NCBI GenBank assembly: GCA_947568835.1
Contig: OX387602.1
Location: 4,434,570 to 4,498,569, forward strand
DNA: 64,000 nucleotides
Source: Protonemura montana
Taxonomy: Eukaryota > Arthropoda > Insecta > Plecoptera > Nemouridae
Direction of reading: 5' to 3'
In this document: piece by piece, positions 24,790-35,120 of the stretch
How positions within the stretch are numbered: the stretch's first letter is position 1
Layout of the letters: each line of letters starts with the position of its first letter
Notes under the pieces: generated by a model
Told to the model about the DNA's origin: nothing
Database searches by the model: none
The model's input: the letters and a program-made list of their open reading frames with translations, nothing else
Position numbers and translations under genes: made by a program

Positions 24790-24975
24790 AACCTAGAACG
24801 TGATCGCAAAATATTGAGATACCTGTCCAAGTTATTCGACCCCAACGCCCACACTCTGGAAGCGGAAGGACTGCAGAGAATTGAAACGCACTTCATTTGC
24901 ATTCGCCACAGAGTATTTGCCGGTTACCAAACAAGCAGCATCCTCATCCAAAACATTATATTACCCGGCGAGATG
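24790..24975 (+). CDS. Coding-like segment of the candidate X-box gene, boundaries uncertain
   Basis: An open frame of 62 codons starting after an in-frame TAG and ending at TGA 24976-24978, with no ATG near its start. It reads LERDRKILRYLSKLFDPNAH, then TLEAEGLQRIETHF, with mostly G/C-ending codons (CTG, TCC, AAG, GAC, CCC, AAC, GCC, CAC), which looks like real helical protein. Possible entries are the AG at 24788 (phase 0) or at 24817 (phase 2, matching the exon ending at 24326); both have poor pyrimidine tracts. A donor CAGA|GTATTT at 24912 could end it in phase 0. Unidentified; the exon could also belong to another transcript or be chance. Confidence 0.25.
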
Positions 24976-26003
24976 TGATCGATAACGAACAGTTAGGAAA
25001 CAGACCTATTGGGTTCCAGTATCGGAGGTATAAGCTTTAAGTTAATTAAATATCTGTAGCTGACATCTATTTTCCACATAATTGAAACACATGTTACTTT
25101 CTTCATATCCATAGCAGGGAAACTTCCACTTAAAATAAACCCAAGCGATCCGAAGCCCACAATCGCACCCACTTTGCTCATTTGTTGTGAGTTTGTAAGA
25201 TATTTGTGCGTCCAAAATTCGTGCCCGAACATGCCTGCATCACAAAGATAGTAGGTTTCAGTTCATAGTTACTTGTCAAGGGTCGTATTAGCCCCTATGC
25301 GAGCAGAGGTCTATGTCTAAAGACTTTTAGGGAGAACTTTCTTCATTCGGCGGTATGATGTCATGCTGACTTAGCGACATTCATAAAACAAGAAACACAT
25401 TAACACTGAGATTAAATTCTCCCGGATTGTGAATTCGATATGCGTGTTTGAAACTATTATCAACGTGAAGATACGAGGATTAAACGCTGCGAGCACTTTT
25501 AAAATCCCGCCTTACCTTTGAATATTTAGTTCATTACTGGTGCCAGCGGAGTGATACGGGACGCGGTGTGCATTTTCTCTTTCCACAAATTTTCAACTGC
25601 GGCAAAAGGGGAGTGTATCAGGTGGGTGTCTGGCTATGCGTCTAGATTTAATTTGGATCAAAATACTCCTGCATGTCTAAGCCGATTTGCGATAAAAATG
25701 TTCTGAGAATCGCTACTACCAGAGCCTGATGCTAATAATTGTATTTCAAAGATTTTTAAAACACCATTGCATTCGGCTTCGAGCCCTGATTTCAGGTTGC
25801 GTTAAAAGTTCGGTCTAATGTTGAAACTACCCTCTCTAGCATCAATTTACCGTGATCAACAAGCAAGGTTACTGGACTGTACTTGCTCCGTCTCGCCAAA
25901 CAGTCGTAATCGCCAGGCGATGTTATTAAAAACATACCAGTGCAGGAATTCCCAAAAACAGCAACATTTAAGAGCAAAACAATCAAAACAAAACAACAAA
26001 AGC

Positions 26004-26063
26004 AATCAAAACTAATTCATATTACCTAACCCTAAGGTTAGACTAAAGAGATTAGTTTTGATT
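26004..26063. repeat. Inverted repeat hairpin
   Basis: AATCAAAACTAAT at 26004-26016 pairs perfectly with ATTAGTTTTGATT at 26051-26063. The loop itself contains CTAACCCTAAGGTTAG, a second small inverted repeat that includes a CCTAACCCTAA telomere-like motif. Possibly a small foldback element. Confidence 0.7.
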
Positions 26064-26596
26064 CTCTCTTTCGATAATAATATGAATCAAACTTCTTTGA
26101 ATAGGTGCATGTGTTTTCCTACATCCCTGTAAGTTTTAATCGATTCCAATAACTATTCTTTACTCAATTAATTTTCTTAAATTTTTTGTGTACATTGCGT
26201 TTGACCACTTGGAAAAACCGTTGTGTGTGGAAATGACCCGGAAATATAACAAGGAAAACTCGGCGTTGGGTGTTGATGTAACTGTACTTGTTTCAACAGA
26301 CCATAGATTAGCGAAGAAAAGTATTGTTTAATCAATGTACAGGTCTTTGTTCGAGCAACGGATCTGTAATGAAACGTGTCGCGATCAGGGGAAGGTGGAT
26401 TTGTGTCTGGCTAATGAAACAACGTCACGTTTACTAGCATTTTTTGCATTGATTTAGTTGCTCGCTCGTGTAGGTACTGAGAACTACCGAGATCAGTTCT
26501 TGCTATCATTTTTACCGCTGGAATATATATATATTGAAGATCATCAAAAACATGCGCCTACTCATATCGAGTTCGACAGATGAGATCGCACTAGAG

Positions 26597-26613
26597 CTCT
26601 CTCTCTCTCTCTC
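26597..26613 (+). repeat. (CT)n microsatellite
   Basis: Eight uninterrupted CT units in otherwise unremarkable sequence. Confidence 0.85.
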
Positions 26614-27849
26614 CTATTTTCAGCGCGCTGAATGCACTGGTGATCAGTAAAAAAGTGCACCTGCAAATATCGAGCCCGACACTTTTTGGCATGACTTCGC
26701 AGCAGTTTTTCATTTACGGTTTCCCCGCTGTATGCAATGGATATTGGAGCAAAACAAGTACACATTTTGCGTTTTTTCTTAAGCACGCTGCGCGATAACA
26801 CGAGAAGACAACATCGTTTTATTTATGTTTTCAGAATATTTTGTTGTTATCTCTGTGTGTATATTCTCTTATATTTCCTTTTATGACAATCGAACGGCAA
26901 AGAAGAAGAAAAGAGTTGTTCTTGTGTGCGATGCTGTTTGAAGATGAAGCCGAAGTCTAGAACTGAGGAGCGTTTTCCGAAAGGAATTTCTCGAGTGGGA
27001 TGCATGCCCGCTCTCTGACTTGGGAGAGATTTTCTCTCAGAAGTTTCTCGAATTACAATTCTTTCTATATGGACAGCGACCAATTTAAATGCTACGTTTT
27101 TGTTTTGCCGTGAGCCCATGAAACTATCGCGACAAAAATTAACAAGTAATCACTGTAAAACATATTCTTTTATGCTTCTCTAGCTCTACGTCCGACTAAA
27201 AACTGTGGAAAGATGGTAACTGTGGAAGAATTGTAGGAATGGATTAATATTATTTGATAGATCAGCAGCAATTTCAAGAAAGTCACAACTATCCGCCCGC
27301 GCTCGTCACCCGCCTGGATTCATTCTGCCATGGGATTGTAATCCTGGAAAGCATCGGTGCGAGATGTGGGTGCGATGCTGTGGGTGAGAACACAACGCGA
27401 CGTTTGTTGAGATAGAACACCAGCCAGCCATACAGGTGCTGCTTCGCGATGTCACCAGACTGAGCTGATATTACTGTCGTTGTCGCCGCCGTGCTCGCAT
27501 CAAAGGGAAAATAGAATTGTCGCGTTCAGCCTTCAAGCCTGTTGACGCTACTTATTACTTTTTCGTTCAAAAGAACCAATTCCATAGAAAGTGAACAACA
27601 TTCTTACTTTTACTCAGTTGCCAAGCACGTGGTAATAATGGATGGGGAACGTATTTTTTTTTATTGATAGTCGAATTCAATCAGTTTTATTATAGCAGTT
27701 TCGTTTGCGGTCTGATGTATTGTGGCAGATGTAACACACCTTGTTATATTTCACAAATGTTCACAAATATTTCTTTCTCTCGGGGAAGTATTCTTTCATT
27801 TTGGTATCATTTCGTAACGTCAAATGTGGCTTCTTTGATTATTTTTCTT

Positions 27850-27999
27850 TGTCATGCTGAGAAGCCCTTACACCAAAAGATCCAGCAGTGGGAACAACCG
27901 ACATCGTTCCAGACACTTCTTCATTTCTTCAAAGCGTCTGGCACAAGCACCGTTGAGCATCACCCAACACAGGCACGGCAAGCATGGACATCCAGATAG
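27850..27999 (+). CDS. Possible terminal exon with immediate polyA signal
   Basis: After the pyrimidine-rich GATTATTTTTCTTTGTCATG a frame reads AEKPLHQKIQQWEQPTSFQT, then LLHFFKASGTS and on to TAG at 27997-27999. AATAAA follows at 28002-28007, only two bases past the stop. The segment is protein-like, and could be the end of the candidate gene that starts at 24001, but the linking exons are not resolved and the 3' UTR would be very short. Confidence 0.2.
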   Translation, partial: CHAEKPLHQKIQQWEQPTSFQTLLHFFKASGTSTVEHHPTQARQAWTSR

Positions 28000-28009
28000 A
28001 AAATAAATA

Positions 28010-31000
28010 CACACGTTTGCGAATTACAATTTTCGCAAATATTTTTATTGGCAACCATGAACGCATCACCAAGAGACAGAAAATTAATTGAAAAACATCC
28101 AGGTGCCGGATGAGATCGTTTGTTGGCTTTTATTGCAACGCCACTGCTTCGCCGCAAAATGCTGTTTTCGTTGCATCTGCCGCATGTGTGCATTCAATAT
28201 CAATCATGCGAACTATGTAATTTTGCCAGACTGTAGCTGCAAATTGTAACTCGCTGTACTACATTGCAATTACCGGCAGTTAAGATTCGGCGATAGGCTG
28301 TTTAGGAATTGGGCTGCAAGCTGTAATGACTGTTTATACTTTCTTCTGAATGAAAATCGATTCGATATAAAACTGTAATAAAATTTCACTGTTCATGCAG
28401 ATCAGTTTGCGTTTTTTTTTTTCGGTAAAATATGTACTGCCATATGCTATCAGATTGGATGTAATTATTGTATGCGCATGCATGATCTAGTTTTCTTGAT
28501 CCTTTTCAAAAAACAATCCACCAATCGTCTATAGCATGTGCATTATTATTAAGCCCAGCACGTCACTGGCTACTTCTTTTTCCCATCTAGTCGAGGGTGG
28601 TGGACTTGCATATGCAACAAAACTGCATTAGCGTCGCTGCACAAGTGCAGTCTTGAGGTGCTCCTAGTACGGTCTTGAGGAATGGTCTCGCTACCTTACC
28701 AGACCTACTCGTCGTCTCTGACCGCTAATATCTAGTTCGATCAGCCGTGATGCTGGTACTAATGTTGTAACTTAGATGGATGGCTGCTTGGTAAATCAGC
28801 CAGCTGCTGTCTTGAGCTCTAAGATCGAGAGTAATGAGCAATTAGAAGTCGCATACCAATATTCGATTTCTTTGCATCTGTCAATATTTAGATGGTTTTT
28901 AAATATTTTTAATGCATGTGTGTAAAGTGCATTAATGCAGAATGTAAATAAACCGATTTCAATAGCATGCATTTTTCTCTATCTATATGCACATAGTTTA
29001 TAAAAGGAAGAAGCAATCAAATCAGCCTTCCTGGCAGCTACACAATTGCATCATTTCTTTACCGATCAATCATCCAGCAACCCTTTCACTCTTCGTTCAA
29101 TCAATCACAAAGAAAGATAATATTCTTATGTCGATTCCCGATTGAATGCACCTTGAGCAGCTGATAAAGATATGAGACAAGAAGATGTGTGGACTAGCGA
29201 TCTCATTGATTCACTTCTATTTCGGTAACAGACGAGGAGAATGGGTTGACATCGAACATTTTTTGATCACATCAGAGATCACGGATTATATTAAAAATGC
29301 AATGCGTCTTTCAACTAGAAATGAAAAGATTTTTTTTTTAGCCCCCATTCACTGTTGAATTGAATGGAAATGTCATTGAGTTCGTAGTTGAATGAAATTC
29401 TTTCGGTAAGCCTAGGGTTTATTAGATGTTAGACAAGCCGATGGGAAATATTTTTGACAATTTTTGAGACGAATATCTGGTTAGTTTATTTATCACATAT
29501 GTATATTTATTTTACAATACTTAAAAACAAAAATCTACGAGTGTTATTAATGTTTGTGGTTTTCGCGCGCCTTGCGTTACATGAATGTACGTATAGTTGC
29601 CTATGCTACTCCTCTCTGGCATTTGAGATTTTGCGGGAACTTGAAACTTGAGTTACACTGGACTGTCAGCGGTTCAGCACAATGAAAACCTTACCTTAAT
29701 TTAATTGAAAATGTGCTTATAAGTATTGGAATATGTTTCAACTCATTTGAGAATATTTAATTCTAATGAATAGTTAATAAAAAGTTTGTCAGGTGCACTG
29801 CGCCCTTCTGGCCTACCGACCTTGAATACTTTCAATCTGACCAACCACAGAGCTTGTTATGTGGAATCGACCAATGGTAGGCCGTCTTACATGAACGCTG
29901 TCAGGGTCAACAAATCTTCGCAGCTTTGGAAATAGTTTAAGTTTCTGAGCAGCCATATTGAAAGAAGGCAGTCCCATCTTTTGCAGCTATAAATCTAGAA
30001 TATCTGTTGTGTCAGCGTGTGAATTTATAATAGGACTACGATTAAGAGAGCTTTGTTATGTGCTTGTACCTTATGCGTGGAAATATGGACTATTTGTGGG
30101 CTTTTTGAAGCAAAAACTTAACATGTTTTGGTGCCGTTGAAGATTGGGACCTTGAAATTCAATGGACAGCAAGACCGCACTTGAAGGGAATGTGTAAGGG
30201 GACGACTGTCTCAGGATGCCGGCGACTTGTTTAGGTAAATACCATGAAATGTATTTTTTAGTATTACGCTGTCTTTTATGTGTGCACGCTATTCGTGAAG
30301 TATTGATCGGTAGTGAGCGGCGCGTAGGCCACTGAACTGAAGGCCTACGAACCTAACCTAGAGCCAGTCATGGGCAAGTAGTTCACATCACTGCTATTTT
30401 CATCGTGGAATGCCTAGTGTTGTCATTCGGTTATAGAAAATCTCGGGTTTGAGAGAGTTTTGCCTATTGGCATTCGGTTCAAATAGAATACCTCCGCTAA
30501 TCTGTTGGCATTATTTTGACAACTGAACACACCCCTTCGACGAACTGTCATTGTTGACATAAGAGATTTTTGCCCTAGTTACATAAGCTCACTGAATTTT
30601 GAAGTAAATAACTCCATCCAAAAAAGGTTTTACAGTGTTGTGCATATCCAGCTATAAGTTTATTTGGACATACAACAATTTTACTTGATAGATGAAAGGG
30701 CGGCGTCGCCCTGTTTCCACAGGCTTCAATAAAATAAGGCTGGGAAACCAATTACTAGAACCATAAATACTTATCTGATTGTTTACCATTGGGTATACGA
30801 ATGGCAACGACAGTGGACATGTACATAATTGGTCTACTTGCCAAATAACTTCCCCAAGTTCATACTAAGTGCTATCTCAACTTGTTGATCTTTTCAACAT
30901 GTCAATTTTATTTTTAGAAAAAATGTACCTGTCATCTCCTGTTCTTATTTGATTCGATTAGAAAAAACTACTCAATGTGGAAACAGGAACTAGGAAATCA

Positions 31001-33000
31001 TATTTACCACCATCTGTCAGGACGACGATAAAAATGAACATTTGGCAGCAACTAATGTTTTGTATCTGATGTCAAATGCAATTTACACTGCCCAATGCTA
31101 ATGATAATTTGCTAGTGGGTCTCAACAATACAAGGCCGATAAAGCAAAAATAATAATCGCGCCTAATACAGAAATACTCACCATCAAAATATCATAATTA
31201 ACAAGTTTACAGAGACCACGGAGGCCAACCACGGAATGCGTAGCCAGAGCCAACCAGTAATTTCGTTTCTACCGAAAACCAGATTGATTGCCTTCCACTA
31301 CGATCTATGCTAATCATACAGACTGCTATCAACATGAAATCTGTATACTATATGCATCATGCAATATCGTAAGCGAAAATCGCTGGCCATGACACGGTTT
31401 TCGGCAAGTCTCGTCAGTGTCATTGCAAGGGCGACAAGGCAGCGGAGCTCGCTGGTATCTAGCATGCCACTTCTACGCTAGACGTGCGGCCGTACGCTTG
31501 CGCCTCTATCGTATAAATGCCAGACTAGCGGGTTGACGAGGCGACCGCTAGAGCGGCAATCGAGGTGCTAGTACGACTGGATTTTCGAGACAAATCGTCA
31601 AGAAAACACGACTTGGTATCGAGCTCGACCCCTCTCAGGCGGGCGTGGGTCCTTAGGGCTATACTAGGCGAAGATATAACTCCCCCTAAAATACCACAGA
31701 CCAGTATGTCTTGGTGTAGGGCGTTGGACTTTTCGATCCTGGCTCACCCTAATCTTATTAGAGAGCTGAGAGAGCCAAGATAATAGCATGGTAACCCCCT
31801 TTCTGGGCTCGAATGTTAATTCTATAGCAGCATCAATGCATGCAGCATGGCTGCATAATATCAGTAAACAATGCAAGGAGATTGCATTTCACTAGCGCTC
31901 ATTTTGTAATCTGTTTTCATGACTGTCATTTTCGGTAATTCTCATTTACAATCTGATAAAACTAAAAGATAGCAATAAAGTTACGATAATGCGGCCGAAT
32001 GGGAATTCTTTAAATTAAAACGCGTTGCCTTTTTGCCTAACGAGTGTGTAATTGGTTTCGTAACGATAGGCTAGCCAGCCGTCTACTTATCTCTGGCAGG
32101 GGATCGAACCTGGGTCCTGTAGAGGTCATCTCTGCGGTTGTAAATCACGGCAATTGTGACACGGAAATCTCCGATTCGCCGGGGCGACTGGGGCAAGTTT
32201 TTTGTGCGGGCCACCTCTTTGGACAGAGGACAGCTGAAGCCCGAATGTTTTTCCTCGTCCGGCGATGTGTCTTTGATATCTTCCTCGAGTTTTGAAAGAT
32301 GTGACTTCGTTTTTAATCGCACCATAAAATCTGTCGTGATTTATCTGTCCGAGTGCAAAGTTGCCGAGGAAGTCGCGAGATGAAATTGTTGTCGAACTAG
32401 TGTACTGGCGGTGCCATTGATCTGCCATTACTCCGGTACTTACAGGTTATAGTACCTTTTTTGTTGGCGCACCTAATGTCGGCAGAGTTCCTGGATAGCA
32501 AATGAAAAGCACATCATACTCACCACAACACTCTTTACATTCTAATGCAGAATGATTCAGGGGGGACGCTTAGAGACAGCGATATGATTTCAATCCTAGG
32601 AGCAGGCAATCATATTTGCTGGCCTATAGATGTCCCTGACGCCCAAGGGTTAATTTGGGCTCGCTTGAAATGTATATTTTCGTATTTCTAACTCTCTCCG
32701 CAAACGCTCGTCGGTCCCACAAAATTATTTTTCCGTATTTCGTGTTAACTGATAAATAAGTACTCCAGCAGTCCGGCTTTTAAATTGCAAAACGATTGGT
32801 TAGCTCGTAAATTGTATCGAATCTCTTCCACACAATAAAGGGGAGCGCCGCCCTCGCAATGCACTACTCTATACAACAAAACAACCGCATACCATCTTAA
32901 ACAATATGTATATTTATCTCATCTTTTGAGAAAACGATCATTCAAGATGATAGCATCTCATATTTATATCCTACGCGCAGCTCTCTCCAAGACGAGAAAA
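28010..33000. other. AT-rich region with no supportable gene
   Basis: Contains the tRNA-like fossil at 32.1 kb, with short overlapping frames on both strands at 32080-32430. A GC-richer patch at about 31400-31790 has no convincing exon. Nothing else recognised. Confidence 0.45.
32095..32165 (-). repeat. tRNA-derived SINE-like remnant with B box
   Basis: On the - strand, CCAGGTTCGATCCCCTG near 32097-32113 is a tRNA T-arm: a perfect pol III B box (GGTTCGATCCC) with a CAGG/CCTG stem. The preceding - strand bases (TTTACAACCGCAGAGATGACC) vaguely resemble the rest of a tRNA, but no convincing A box or cloverleaf can be drawn. Best read as a fossil tRNA-derived retroposon rather than a tRNA gene. 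Confidence 0.4.
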
Positions 33001-33999
33001 TATCCATGAAAATTACACATCATTGAAGAATCTCTCTCCCTGAATATTCTATAAAAGGGATTGAACCACTCAAATCTCGCTCGTTTTCCTGTAATAGCAG
33101 TGAAAAAGCCATGCGATCTCGTCGGATCACTTAAATATATCGTCTGATCTCCCGAGAGCGTCTTGCTCCACGCCGTCGCCACGCCTCCCCCGTGTTCTAG
33201 CATCCCTGCCTCCCAGCCAGACCAGGCGCAGACCCATTGACGGCGACCCACCCTGCGTCGGCAGTACGCACTACGTACGCCCCTCACGCGCCGCACGCAG
33301 ACGAGTCGACGAGTCGACAGCCATGGGCCCACGACGCTCACTGGTGGAAAGTCGATTCACCCTTGAGATGTGAATAGGCACAACGCCTAGTCGCGCTTAG
33401 CGGGGGACTAGTGGTCCAACAAGCAACTTATTCGGTTCCTCGGCTGGAAGCGTTGAAGTCACTGCACAGTTTAGCAACGATGCAGTCGAGAAGCTGAAAT
33501 CATCTTAATTAGGATAGGTGTATACGTGTACTGAAACTGCAACATAAGATTCATTAAACAATGGTACAGGTAATAGGAAGCAATCATTTGTTATCAAAAT
33601 AGTATCACACTGTAATAAGAAAACCAATTAAAACTAATTGGAAACATACTTTTTTGCTTAATTACGCCGCGCAGGTTTTAATGAGACTCCCAACTTCCTT
33701 TTTCGGCGCGAAATATAAATTAATGGTCCAGAGAAACCTTATGTTCACATTTTCGTTCAGTTTGATTGAATTTGCAGTGATGTTTCTTTTGATAAGTCGA
33801 GGCGTCCTCCAAGTAATGCGATTTGCCGTGAGACGCGGTTTTGTCATTCGAAATGACAGTGATTGGATTGTCGACTGCACCGAAAACGAAGTCGGCATGG
33901 CGCAATACCTAAGTGTAAGTAATGGGGTTCAAGAGGCATGAGATCTCAAGTCTGTAAGCCGGACGGTGCAGAGTGTTTCTTGATGGAGATAGTATTGCA

Positions 34000-35120
34000 A
34001 AGCTCCCGCTGAGAGGCGGTCGGGGGAGCGGGGCGGAGTAGTCTTGAAGGGTTCTCCGTCGCCGAGCACGAGCATGGCTTCACGACGCCGACGCCGACGT
34101 CTTTAATTAGTTTCGATCTCAGGTACCTACTGCACTGGGGTTCATCGATTTTCTGTCTGTCGGGCAGATGTAACACGCTGCCTATCACCTGTCACGAGTG
34201 ATGTCAGTGACTGGCTGGCTTGCTGTGATTATGCAAGAATTTGCCATCCGATTTTTCATTGCCAAATTAATTTGCAATTAGTTCTGGCAATTTATGTAAG
34301 TGCCTCTCGGGGCAGATGGGCAACAGAACGATGTGTTGTTCTTTGATGGACCACCACGTTGGACAGCTTTCGTGTGACAAATTAAGGTGCGGTAGAAATT
34401 GCATGCATATTCCAGTTATAAAGATAAGGTCTCACCTATCCCAAAGAAATTATGCTGCTAAGTCTATAGAAAGATCAGCTCTAGGTCCGAGCGTGTGTGC
34501 GTGAAACTAATCGCAAAGTAGCAGCGCTAATCCGAAGCAGGTAGCGCATCGCTGATGATCACTGTGCTTTGATTCTAGCCTTTCAGCATCGACTTTGCCT
34601 CCATATATATCTGGAACTAACCAACCACCAGCCCTCCCGGATTTGACCTTAGTTATTTCAACATTTCAACGAGCCCGTGCCACGACGCAGAGTCCCTCGA
34701 CGTGTACTGTGCGCTGCCTACACACTGGACTCGTGCAGCGTACTTCACGTCCCACGGGTAGTTGTCCAGAGTCATCACGCTGCGTTACGCGTCGTGTTGA
34801 CTCTCGCCGCGACCTTGGTGGGTCAACCACCGGACCGGCCGGCAAGACCGATGCAATGCTCCCGTCGCCATCGTCGACATCGACTCCCTGCATGCGTAGC
34901 TCACTCTTCGGCAAGCCATTGGCACCACGGTTGGCACAGGCTAAACCTGCGTGGCGTGCGAGATGTGACGCTGCCACGCTGACAGTTTGATCATCTTCGA
35001 GTGTTAACCCAACCGTAGAGAGCAAGGTGCTCTGGCTGGAATGGGGGGCACCGAGAGACTCTGTGATGTTCGTTTCGAATAACATCATGGTAGCCACGAT
35101 TCTGGAGATTACCACTTTCT
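34000..35120. other. GC-rich island with open frames on both strands
   Basis: GC and CpG content rise sharply at about 34000-34110 and again at 34660-35000. The longest frame is 149 codons on the - strand (34666-35115), with GLTLEDDQTVSVAASHLARH as its most protein-like part; a 131-codon frame lies opposite on +, and a third + frame contains CHDAESLDVYCALPTHWTRA before a stop. Since several frames are open at once, composition alone may explain them. It could be a CpG-rich promoter, an old coding sequence or a decayed element. Confidence 0.25.

Noticed and set aside
30340-30360. CCTAACCTA as a telomeric repeat
   Set aside because: Only about two units; far too short to be an interstitial telomere tract.
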